Positions 22,601 to 32,900 of a stretch of DNA of 58,296 nt are shown here, piece by piece (the first letter of the stretch is position 1; every line of letters starts with the position of its first letter). Under the pieces are notes generated by a model. It searched no databases. It worked only from the letters and a program-made list of their open reading frames with translations, and was not told the origin of the DNA. Location: positions 1-58,296 of the forward strand of contig JWZX01003314.1 of assembly GCA_001275005.1 (NCBI GenBank), written 5' to 3'. This DNA comes from Chrysochromulina tobinii. Taxonomy: Eukaryota > Haptophyta > Prymnesiales > Chrysochromulinaceae. Position numbers and translations under genes: made by a program.

Positions 22601-23039
22601 CCCACCGCCGCTCGATCCAAATCGGGTCGCCGATGCCTCGATCTCCCTCGAGCGAGATTTAGAGAGGGTGCTCCATTCCACAGCAGTCGTCGGCGGTTAC
22701 CATTCCGGCCCGGCCATGCGCCGCACCCGATATGGCGGCCGGCCGGCGGCGCGCGGCGAGACCCCAAGCATCGGGCCATGGCGGCAGGTGCTCACCAAGC
22801 AATGGGAGGCACCGCCCGACAACCCGCGACCCGCGAGCGTCGGCGAGCTTCGTCAGGCCGTCGCGAGCGCCGTACCGGTGCCCGAGTACGCGAGTTGGGC
22901 CTTCGGCTCGACTGGGCGCTCCAAATATGGCGTGGGCATCGCGGCAGAGAGCGAGCCGCAGAGGAGGCCAAAGGACGTCGCCTGGGGTCTCGCGGTCTCG
23001 AACACACACGAAGGTCTCGTCGCCGCCTCGGATTCGTGA
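16666..23039 (+). CDS. EF-hand-like / WD40 repeat protein, probable ciliary protein
   Basis: Exons 16666-18703, 18780-19997, 20173-22487 and 22575-23039 give a continuous 2,011-aa frame. The N-terminal 430 residues are disordered (QSAPSL motif, Pro/Arg-rich). Residues about 445-545 look like degenerate EF-hands. About twelve WD40-type blades then run to near residue 1,550, with endings such as GVIGLWS, GAVTIWD, RDLYVWS, GAMRVWD, GVLSVWA, GVVALWE and GTIKVWS. A C-terminal region is Ala-rich with in-frame tandem repeats and a final globular-looking tail. EF-hand plus long WD40 arrays recalls WDR49/WDR64/EFCAB8 (CFAP337-type) ciliary proteins; that assignment is inference. Three introns are duplication-flanked. 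Confidence 0.82.
17637..17685 (+). repeat. In-frame 11-bp tandem repeat
   Basis: Four head-to-tail copies of ACGAACTTTCC in the disordered N-terminal part of the WD40 protein, giving a frame-cycling TNFPRTFHEL-like peptide. The unit is not a multiple of 3, so the run keeps frame only as a whole. Confidence 0.85.
18704..18779 (+). other. Intron 1 of WD40 gene (family A)
   Basis: 76 nt, GTGAGC...CTTCATCAG, phase 1. The intron starts GTGAGCGCTGTGCGCATCGA and the next exon starts GTGAGCTCAGTGCACATCGA, a ~23-bp duplication with three differences. The body has a TGATTGCATCTCTGA unit. Confidence 0.9.
19998..20172 (+). other. Intron 2 of WD40 gene (family A minisatellite)
   Basis: 175 nt, phase 1. 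The body is a run of more than ten 10-bp units (GATGACCTCT then GATGACCTCG), ending CTCATCAG. The intron start GTACGCCTCTCACACAGCTC matches the next exon start GCACGCCTCTCACTCGGCTC. The exon copy begins GC, so the donor GT exists only in the intronic copy. Confidence 0.9.
21384..21515 (+). repeat. In-frame 33-bp tandem repeat, four copies
   Basis: Encodes (V/G)PSRSQSGSPL four times inside the WD40 protein. The unit contains CCAGATCGCAATCTGG, a near-palindrome whose 15-mer AGATCGCAATCTGGA also occurs in the EF-hand gene at about 46600. Confidence 0.95.
21720..21884 (+). repeat. In-frame 33-bp tandem repeat, five copies
   Basis: Encodes LWGSARVLAPP five times with no visible nucleotide change between copies, which suggests recent expansion. 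An Ala-rich stretch (about 22010-22130) follows. Confidence 0.95.
22488..22574 (+). other. Intron 3 of WD40 gene (family B, frame-neutral)
   Basis: 87 nt, GTGGGT...CCCCACAG, phase 0. The first 32 nt are a perfect copy of the next exon's first 32 nt (starting GTGGGTGCATCGTACACG). The family B core GCATGCAAGTGCTCACCAC follows. Length is 3n with no stop, so retention would add 29 residues in frame. Unspliced coding is therefore also possible. Confidence 0.75.
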
Positions 23040-24220
23040 TCATTTACCTTCCTGCGAGAAACGAGATTGTCCGCACACGACAGGCGCGCGTTATTGCGCG
23101 TACACTCAACGCACTGTGATCCCACGCAGCTGTTCCTGCGCTGTGTAGCATTTTTCTGCGTCGATTCCAGTTCTTTGCAGTTTCCAGAAGCGCGTTTGCC
23201 GCGTGTTAGTAGCCGCTACGCGCTAGAGTTACGGATAATTCGGATTCAAAATCACACGCTCCACGGGGAGGCGGGAGCCCGACACGGTCTCTGCCGCCGC
23301 ACCGCGCACACCGTCGTTCTCGTTGGTGATGGTTAGGTGATGGTGACCATGCATGGTGTAACCCAACAAGCGACCGGACATACAACATACATGATAGATG
23401 ATACAACATACCGGCGGTACAAACCGGGCCGGTACGGCATTAGTACGGCAGACCGGGCAGAGAGAGATCTCACACTGACTCACGAATGCACATGTTACCG
23501 AGCCACTCGTTGCACTCTCAGACACACAGATAATGGCGTGGTTCGTCAAAGGGTGCACTGGTGGGTGCCCGCCTCGATGCCCTTACCGTACGAAAACGTA
23601 CGATGCCCAGCCCTTCGACCCCGCGCACGGACCGGCGCACGACCCCGCCCGCAGCGAGGCGCACGCAGGCGTCAGCTGCGTACTACTTGCTGAGGCGACT
23701 GACGTGGCGACCCATGCTGCGTCCACGTTTGCGGCGAGGGCTTTCGCCAGATTGGTGTCGTTGTCACAATCTTTTCGGAGCGCGGCGGCCGTGGCGAAAG
23801 TAGCAAGTTGTACGCCTGGTTATACGAGACCAATGGCGACTGGCGCTCGACGAAAGCTTCGGGCATGACGGCCCCTGCGATCGTGAGCGGCTTTGGGCCG
23901 ACCCGGCGCGGCGAATGCATGATATCCCCGCGCCATTCCGCCTGTTGGCACGCGCACACGCACAGACACGACGACGGGTGAGCGGGGGGGCGGTATTGGG
24001 TGACGGGTGGGGCCTTTATTGGGGCGTGAGCTCGTTGCGAGCTGGGGGGGCTCCACAGTGTCTAGAACTCTCAAGTGCTCTGGACCAGCACGGACCTGAA
24101 GACGGGGCGACTGCATGGTGCTTGGCTTGGGCATCCTGGACGGCTGAGGAGAGGCACGGCCCGTGGTGGCACGGTCTGTTGGCGTTTCCATGACGGGTTT
24201 GGGAAATCTGTTACACGAGA
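23040..24220. other. Intergenic spacer
   Basis: About 1.2 kb of lower-GC sequence with several short frames lacking domains or good composition. No RNA gene or repeat family recognised. The right end should contain the promoter of the acetyltransferase gene. Confidence 0.45.
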
Positions 24221-25213
24221 ATGTGTCGTTACACATCAACATGCAAATTTGGGCAACACAACACCGATCACTACGACGCAGCTTTCTACAAGATCAGAAC
24301 GGGAGGCAGCCTGAACTTTTCTGAAATTCACGAAACCAAAACACGAGCACGAGGATGGTTGGCTCCGTGTGAACTCTGTCGACCAGGTCGTCTCTTGGTG
24401 CGCTGTGTGGAAGAAGATCAAACCCTCGGCAGCCTCACTCCGTGTGCGACGTCCGACGGCAAGATCATTGTGCTCCAGTGGCGTAAGCACCACGAGGAAA
24501 TCGCTCGACTAGTCGGGGCCGCCTTTGCGGGCACGGAGAAGACAGCGCCAGAGAGGCCATGCAGTTGGTGCGTGGGACCAAAGTTTGCCACCATTGGTGA
24601 CCCGGCTCGTGATCGCATGGTGTCATTTTGCATGACACTTCACCTGTCCGTGAAAGGACCGAAGAGCACTATACTTTCGGTTCGCGACGGGAACTGCATT
24701 GCTGCAGTTGCCATCGTTCAGAAGCTAAAGCGTGTGCCACCCCCAAAAACCTTCATGGACGGCGTGCGGATCTTTGGCACGGTTGCCTCGCTCCTCGCAA
24801 GGCGGCGCATGCCTCGTGGCGCAACTGCACTTCAGAAGCGCGGCGACATCATCGACCAAGAGTTCCACAAGCTGCACACAGCTGCATGCGTTGGGCCACA
24901 CATCTACTTGGCCATCATCGCGACCGCTCCAGCACAACAGGGCAAGGGGTACGGTGGAGCGCTCCTGCGCGCCATCAATCGCGTGGCCGACTCGGAAGGG
25001 CTGCCCGCCTACCTCGAGACTGGCGAGAATAACCGCAGCCTCTACGAGCATTTTGGTTATGAGGTCGTGGGGCGAACGCAGCTCGACGGCGGCCATCGCA
25101 GCGATGAGGAGGGTGAGTGGCCGCCCTGCCCGTTGCTCGGGATGGTGCGACAGCCTGTGAAGTCAGCATCAGCAAGCTCTTTGGTCGAGACGACTTCCGA
25201 AGGAAATGCTTAA
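24221..25213 (+). CDS. GNAT-family N-acetyltransferase
   Basis: 330 aa in one exon from ATG 24221. The N-terminal ~100 residues contain CELC and CSWC pairs of unknown meaning. The C-terminal half is a GNAT fold: a strand with LAIIATAPAQQGKGYGGALL (acetyl-CoA pyrophosphate loop, Q-x-x-G-x-G), helix AINRVADSEGLPAYLET and the NN.SLYEHFGYEVVG motif. It would transfer acetyl from acetyl-CoA to an unknown amine. No transit peptide is obvious. Codon use is less GC-rich than in the large genes nearby. Confidence 0.85.
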   Translation: MCRYTSTCKFGQHNTDHYDAAFYKIRTGGSLNFSEIHETKTRARGWLAPCELCRPGRLLVRCVEEDQTLGSLTPCATSDGKIIVLQWRKHHEEIARLVGAAFAGTEKTAPERPCSWCVGPKFATIGDPARDRMVSFCMTLHLSVKGPKSTILSVRDGNCIAAVAIVQKLKRVPPPKTFMDGVRIFGTVASLLARRRMPRGATALQKRGDIIDQEFHKLHTAACVGPHIYLAIIATAPAQQGKGYGGALLRAINRVADSEGLPAYLETGENNRSLYEHFGYEVVGRTQLDGGHRSDEEGEWPPCPLLGMVRQPVKSASASSLVETTSEGNA

Positions 25214-25797
25214 CACAAGCCTAGGCGAATCGAATGCGGCCCGCTCGGCCGCTTAGACGGATCGAATGCTCGGCCGGACCAGGCACTTGCCCGTTGGATG
25301 GTTCTCACCGAGCTCCACCGTCACGTGTTAGTGTGTGCCCCCTGAGTGTGGCCCTTGCCCCTTTGTGGCCCCTGGAGCGTGGCACCGCGCCCCGATTGCC
25401 TAATCGGGCGCGAACTTAGAATCGCGATCACTTCCCGCAAGCGCGTGTTTTTCCAGGCGTGAGTCGGGGGTTGTTTGTCTAGAACACCCTTTGCGCACTC
25501 CGCGCGCGACGTCTAAGGTTACTCACCACTACTCAAGTAGTCACTCTTTCCCGCGGACGACACCTAGTACCTAATCGGTAACGAACCGGAGTGCGGAGAA
25601 AAACGGACGGGCAACGGACGAGTGAAGCGAGACTTTGCGATAGCCGCGACTGAGCATCGGTATAGGCGTATACGTGTACGAGTACAGCACTCAGCGTGAG
25701 CGAGCCAGGTGGTCAGACCCATACATGTACTAGTACAGCACTCAGCGCGAGCGGAGCCAGGCGGCCCATTCGCAACCGCCCACGCCTCGATAGTGCG
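25214..25797. other. Intergenic spacer with a local duplication
   Basis: Holds the 3' ends of two convergent genes. A direct repeat with AGTACAGCACTCAGCG occurs at about 25682 and 25733, each copy continuing GAGCG..AGCCAGG. No gene seen. Confidence 0.45.
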
Positions 25798-26820
25798 TTA
25801 GTCCGCGTGAGCCCTCTCGGCCACGTGGCCCGCGCGTGCTTCGAGCGCCGGGTCCGCCCACGCCGGCAGCCGATCGGCCGCAGGGCCGTCCGCGGCGTGG
25901 CCAGCAGCAGCCGACACGTCCTTCGCCTCCCACCCACTCTCGTACTCGCGGTACGAGCCCATGATCCGATCCCAAAACATCACGTACTGCGCATAGTTGG
26001 TGGTGGGCTTGCGGTGGTGCGTCTCGTGGCTGCGGACTGAGTAGTCGATGCCGAGGAAGGTCACACGCACGTCGTACCCCGTGTGGTTGAAGCACGCGCC
26101 CAGCGCCTTGAAGCCGAAATGCGCGCCGACTGCGGCCACGTGCAAGCCAGCTGTGAAGGCGACGATGTGAACAGCCATCCAGTGGAGAGTGAGGGCGGAG
26201 ATCTGCTCGACAGGGTGTTCGTTGGCGGCGTCGATGTACCCGCGCGCCGGGTACGTGTTCCGATGATGATGCTAGTGCACGTACTTGTAGATCGACTGGA
26301 GGTGCATGAAGCGATGCAGCGGCGCATAGAGCATGTCGTCGACCACGAGGAGGAGCCAAAAGGCGAGCGGGCCGTTGAGGAGGCCAAGGAGCTCGGGCGC
26401 ACGCACGATGAACGGCGCGTGCCACAGCAGGTGCCCGATCTGCTGCGCGAACACGTACTCGATCGTCGAGTTGATCAGCAGGTAAGTGACGTCCATGGCG
26501 TTGATCTGGTGCTGGTAGACGGGCTTCGGGCCGACGCGCGAGGGCAGCGGCGGGAGCCTCGGCGCGAGGAACCACACGACGCCGTCGACAAAGCCTAGCA
26601 GCGCCACACGCACCGCGGCGTAGCCCGACAGCCACACGAGCAGGCTCACCTCCCACGGGTTGAGCAGCGCCGCGAGCGACATCTGTGAGCGCCGCATCAG
26701 CGCGGCGGCGATGACGACGACGAGGGCAGACGCTGGATTGAAGACGATCGTCCGCATGACCTCGTGCAAGCTCTGCAGCAGCGGAGGCTGCTTGAGCTTC
26801 TCCATGCCACCCGGGGGCAA
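25798..26820 (-). pseudogene. Fatty-acid hydroxylase / sterol desaturase-like, interrupted by one TAG
   Basis: One 341-codon frame from ATG 26820 to the stop at 25798, broken by a single in-frame TAG at 26274-26272. It is a membrane di-iron protein of the fatty acid hydroxylase superfamily: several membrane helices, His boxes HRFMH, H-stop-HHH and HETHH, plus the family-typical YPARGYIDAANEHP and NYAQYVMFWDRIMGSY. The stop sits inside the second His box, where relatives usually have Lys or similar, so a single-base change would explain it. Downstream sequence is intact, favouring a very recent lesion, an allele or a sequencing error. An ORF ending at the TAG would lack two metal-ligand boxes and be inactive. 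Confidence 0.8.
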
Positions 26821-26944
26821 GCCGAAAGCTCAAAAGCGGATCGCCGCAAAGGGCTTCTTTCTCGCACTTTTCTCTTTTGAAGTAAGACCGGAAAAATGAG
26901 ACATGTGACACCATTATCGTACTCATTGATTAACCTGAACCTGA

Positions 26945-29900
26945 CACCTGACTTTTCGTGCTGACTTTTGTTTTCCCTATCGCATTCTTATCTCTCCTCT
27001 TGAAGTGTGGATTGATGAACTCGCTGCCTCGGCCGACGGCTCTGCGTCAGCGCGCTGGACCCTCCTGTCTGCCCTCGAATCTGCGGTGGAAGCGCACCTC
27101 ACCACTGCACGTGCTGCGGTGCGGCTGCAAGTGGCGCGACCATCGCATCCCGACCAGCGATGTGCCTACGGCATGTACCTCGTACAGATGCGTCTTCAGG
27201 AGGGCGTGCCCACTCCTTATGGACCGTGGTTACACGACTCGGCGCAACCGGGTTATGTTCTCATGCACGGCGTGCTGGATGATCTCATAAGCTGTCTTCG
27301 CTCTGCTCTCGCTTCTAAACCCAATGCTCCTGGCACGCAGTTCTACTGGCGAATAAAGATTGGTACTTTTGCGACCGTTACCAGTCCCTTCACCGCTGCG
27401 GAGGACCCGGACGCTGCCATGCGACTACCGCTGGCCGGCGCAGCCCTCACCGACGCATCGGCCCCATCATCGCATGCCGTCGTGCCTCATCACCCTTCAT
27501 TCGAAGCGGCTTTGATTCGTGGTGTTTCATGCGACAGTCCCTCGCCCTCTGCTGATGAGACTGGTCATACATCTTCCTTCGACGCTGCTCTCGCGCACAG
27601 CCATGCAGACGCAGTCCCTGCTACTCCTTGCACACCCGATCGGAACGGCCCCGCACACGCTGTCTCCGCGTGGGACGATGAGGAAGCGCTCCTTCTTGCC
27701 ATTGCGGCCGAGTGCTCTTCACCGCCCTCAAATGCTAGGGCTTCCTTGCCTTCTGCCGCGCTCCCGCGCGATGATGACGACCCGTCCGATGTGCGACCGC
27801 CCTTCCACATCTGCGCGACAGATCCTTCTCTCGCTCTACCCGCCGCCTCGAGTTCTGTGACTCTCGCGCCGCGCGACCCCGCTTCAGTCTCCTCCACACC
27901 CGCTCGCACCGTTCACACTGCCAACCTGGTCGCGGGCTTGATGCCACCGGTGATACCGCCTCCACCTCGACCGGAGACGCTCCTCGTTTGGAATGCGGCA
28001 GGCTGGTGGAGCGGCGACAGGGAGGGCGGCACTGATGAGCAACAAGCTACCGCCGCCGCGCGCTACGATGTGCTCGATCCTCTCTTGCGAGGCCACGACG
28101 CACCGACGTACATCGTACTCAACGAGATTAGTGGCTCCTTACACGACTCTACACATTCGCGCGGCCTTCGTGCGTGGCTCAGTGCTGCGGGATACGGTCA
28201 TTATTTCTATCCTGGCGGGTCGTCCACACGACGGCGCTCTGATGGCACGTCGAGCGCGACCGGCGGTCTTCTTTTGGCGTGGCTCCTGCGCGAGACGAGT
28301 GCCTGCGGCTCGCCACACTTCGACTCCAAAGCCATGACGATTGCTCTCGACTTTCGGCATCGACAGTGTTCCATCGACGCACCCCCTATGCGCCTCATCG
28401 CCGCCTACGGCTCCCATCAACGCAATGGTAAGAAGCACGCGCTACAGACCATTGCTCGTCATGTCCTGCATACGCGCGGGTGCATCGCCGCTGGCGATCT
28501 CAACGTTGTTCCTGGTCCTCAGTGGAAGTGCCGCGCTCGACGGACAACCGACGATGACGACGCATTCGCAGCCCTCACCGGCGGTGGTGAGCTCCCTGAT
28601 GCGGGTACCTCCATGGTCAGCATTGTTGACCTCGGTCTTCAACATGCTCACGGACAGTTCACACGCGCACATTGGACGGAACGCCTCGCAGACGGCTCTC
28701 CCAAGGGCACGGCCACGCTCGACCACGTGCTCACTGCGGGCAGTGAGCGCGGCAGCTGGCGACGACGCGCGGCGTGGTTTGCCTTCGACACCAATCACAG
28801 GCTGGTTTCGGACCACATGCTTATTGTTGTCGAGCGCGCTCCACGCTGTGCTCCTACTGATGATCATGGCGTTCATAGACCGCCGCGCTTTCTCGTCGAG
28901 CGCTGGACCGAAAAACAACGCGCTGCTTTCCTCACCTCCTTCGAAGAGGGCCTGCTACAACTTCAGGCGAATCAATGGCGTGCTCGACCAGAGGATGCGC
29001 GCCAATCTCTAGCCACTGGTGCCGCGGCTATCGTTCAACTCGTTGCCCTTCTCAACGCTGCTGCCCTTTCTGCAGAGAGCGTCGTACAGGGCGATTCGCA
29101 AGGAGACCGCCTTCGCCGCGTGCACGGTGGCGGAGGCGGCATCAAAGGCGTTAAGGCGCAACTCAAGAGGCAGCAAGGAATTCTTCGCGTTGTGCGGACT
29201 GCGCGACTTGCTGTTGAACACGCAGCCTCTGCGCTTGCGGCGCTGCGTTCCGATGCTCTTGCCCACTGTCGGCTACGCGCCGAGCTTCGTCTCCAACATG
29301 CCCTTGCTTCGGAGCGCGCGCTGTACACGCCTACTTCGTCCACGTACTTTGCTCGCCACGACCGCAATCTTCATCTCGCTATCACACGGCCCTATCGCGG
29401 CCCACCGGCGCAAACCACCGCTTCACGTACCTTTGCTGTGGTCTCGCGACTTCAACGTGACATCTCGTACTACAGTCAACAACTACGCAAGCTCGAGAGG
29501 CGGGCTGATCGACCGATCTGGCAAGGCATTCAAGATGCGATGGCGGGCGGCGGTCGAGATGCCATAGTCGCCGCGATGCGCCGACCGACACAGCACGATG
29601 GATCTCACGGTGGCATCCAGGGGCTCTTTCGGGGAGACCTACCCAAGGTCGTACACAACGGTGTGCAGGTCCCAGGCGAGTGGATCAGCGAACCCGCGGC
29701 CGTACGCGCCGAGGCTGGCGCCATTTATCGGAGCATCGATGACGCCAACTATGGCGCTGGCACTGTTGAGCCACGTGTCCTCGGCTTCCACGCTGCTATG
29801 TGTCAGCCTCAATGGCCCGAGCTCCTCGGCCGAGACGGCGAGACGTGGACACTTCCAACCGAGTGTGATTACGACGCCTTCTGCGCTCTACTCCAGCGGA

Positions 29901-32900
29901 TGCACTCAAAGAAGGCCACCTCTCTAGATCGTATTTCCAAGGAAATGCTCGAGCTCCTTCCGGAAAATCTACGTCGCCCTTTCTACGTCGCGGCCATGCA
30001 GGTCGCCACCCCCGATGCTAACGGCGCTCGACACAAACCGGCGTACTGGGCGCGAGTCCCGGTCAAGCTGCTTAACAAGAAAGTTCCATCGCCGTGCGTC
30101 GCAAAGAAACGTGATATCGGCCTCCCGTCACAGTTGCTCAAGCTGCAGGCAGGTCTCTATATGCCTGCGTACGCATCCATCATGGGCCGATTCCCAGGCA
30201 ATTTCGGGTGGACACCGGGCGTTGCAGCACGCGGGGCTGCTTTGTGTGGCAGCTTCGTCCTCGACCAGGCCCACCTCCTCTCCCATCTGCTTATCGTCAT
30301 ATACGCCGACATCCAACGATTCTTCCCCTCAATGGACCGCGGCTTCGTTCTCCTCTCTGAACAGTGGCGCGGGCTACCGCGCGACGTGCGCGACGCGACC
30401 CTGGCTTTGTACCACGACGCGTGTTTCTTATACGAGACGGAGCATGGACTCGCAGAGGGGGTTGCCCTTCCTACACGAGGCCGCGGCGGCGCGGATCTTG
30501 AATTTACAACCGTCCAGTCCAGATGCGGCTACTTTCAAGGGTGCCTTCTATCCACAGAAAAGGCCAAAATCTTTATGGCCAGCCTCAGCGAGGCGATCGA
30601 CACGGTGGTGGGCGGTGGGGGCGTTCGTCTGTGGAACGGCACTCTCAGTGGCGGTCGACGCTACCCTAGCGTGCTGTGCGCCGACGACCTGTTGGGCTGT
30701 GTCACGAGCTGGACCGCCGGAGCCGTCTTCTTTCGGCTTCTGGATGAGTGGGCTGACGTTTCTGCAAGTCACTTTGGCATTTCGGACGATGCGTCTAAAA
30801 CGACTTACTCTGCTGTCACCATCGATGGCTCGGGTGTTCCGCACGAAGCTCCCGCGCCACCCGAATTTCTCGCCGCAGCGGTTATTGGAGGGCGCACTAT
30901 CCCGCGCCTTGCGTACGACGCCACCTATGGACACATCGGCGATCCTCGCAAGCTTCAAGGAGACCAAAGCCCTGCTCGCAGCAAAATGACTGGCCTCTGT
31001 ATGGCGTGGCTTAAGCGCATCGAACAGATGTGCCGATGCAGCCCTCGTGAATTTGAGCGTGTTACTGGCGTTGGCCTCGCCGCCGTCATCGATGCGTACG
31101 CGCCGTTTGGGCCGCTCACATTCGCAGCGTCTGAGGCACTGGAGAGGGTCAGGCGCTCCATTTACAAACGGCGTTTCCGAGGGACAGTCTCTGCGGCCTG
31201 TGCTGATCGATACTTACCAGACGTGTGGCATGCGGCTCCACAATACGGCCTTCTCACCTCCGGGCTGCCGGAAGCTCGGCGTGTGGGCGATGGCTGGATA
31301 CATTGCGCCTCCCTCAATGCCGCCAGCGTTCACGCGGCCATCTCGTCTGCCCTTTCCGACGGCATCGACAGCCAACTTCGGTTCTGTGCCCGTGCCCTTT
31401 TGTCGCTCACGTGCTTTCTGTGGGGCAGCTTTGGTAAGCACCCAGCTGCGTGGTCGTGGGTGCATCTTGAGCACCTTCTTGCCAACCCGGATCCTGCGAT
31501 GGGATCGTCACCGGTGGGCCGCGTCTTTGCTACCGAGGTGTACATGAAGAACGTCGCCATGGTTCGCCGCCTTGCCGCTCTCTCTGATGAGGCCCTCGCA
31601 CCTGCGCTCAATTTCACCATGGAGCACACTCCACCGCCGGGCGACCCGTTCGACTACTCCGCTCCTATCTACGCGTCCTTATCTACCGACGACTTACGTC
31701 TCTTCGAGGGCGACCTCATCTCCGAAGCCACGTGTCTCCAGCTTGGACGGCGCCGTCGGCCAGTGTGGCTCCTCCTGTCTGCCGGCATCGTTGTACGATC
31801 ACACACGTGCCGCGATGATGGATCCGACTTCATGACGTTCGATGAAGCTGCGAAGGTCGTGCCTGCATTTGCGCGGCGCACGGACTCCGCGCTCTTTGCG
31901 TCGAGACGCGCCTGGGACCAGCTCATCGCAGACCTTCGTGACCTTGACATCGACACCGTACCGCGAGAGGCTGTCATTGACGCGCAATCTGTCTGGCGAG
32001 GCACCGCAATTCTCATGCCAGGGGCTCCAGACGGCGCAGCCGCCACGGGACCACGCGAGGACCTCGATGCTCTGGTGCACCGCTTGTCCACCGGAGACGT
32101 TGCGGCGGCTCAGGAGTGGACCGATGCCTATCGCACATGGGCAGCGGCACCTCCACCCCCTCGCACGGAGCGCCCCCTGCCGTCGCCCACGACCGACGAG
32201 TTATGTGGGCCACATACTCGATACCGAGTACCGAGCCGCGAGGGGGTCATCGACACCATCACCCGAGGCAAACCTGCCCCTGCTTGCTCTGCTGAGGACG
32301 CGGCTGAGCTCGCGCGGCTCCGCGCTCAGCAATGGCGTATCGCACCTGACGGACGCTCTATCACTTGCGCACTTGGCACCCCCATACAGCGAGCCTCCGT
32401 CATCGTACAGCTGTACGCGGCTGCGCTCCCCATTGCACTCACCGCCTTTGACGCCGCGCAAGCTGCCAAGGTCGCGCGGCGCCAAAAGGTAAACGAGAGG
32501 CGCAATCTCGCAGGACTTGACCCGCTACCTCCTGACACCCCGACTGCAGAGGAGCGCTCCTGGATGGGTGGCCCTGGGTTCTGCGTCCAGCTCGCTAATC
32601 TGACGCTAGACGAGATGCTCGACGACGAACAGCAACAGGGGTTTGCGTACACCGCCGCCGTCGCGGGTGATGGCTCGTGGGACCCTCGCTCGAAGCGCGT
32701 CTCCCGCGCCGCGCTTCTACATGATGGCAGGCGCCTCGGAGGCGCTCTCGCCACGGACGACCTGGTTGGAGGCACTCGCGACAACTATGATGCGGAGCTC
32801 GCGCATCGCGTCGACGCACTTGCGGTCCTCGAAGGACGGCGAGTACTCTACGTCTTCGATTCCACCTCCCCCATCCTAGCCGGAGAGCACTTTCGCCGCT

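Noticed and set aside
26272-26274. TAG as a reassigned sense codon
   Set aside because: TAG, TAA and TGA all end well-supported genes in this window, so a local lesion or error is simpler.
25742-26926. 394-codon minus-strand frame overlapping the desaturase-like gene
   Set aside because: The frame with three His boxes is the real one; this is a neighbouring frame that happens to stay open.
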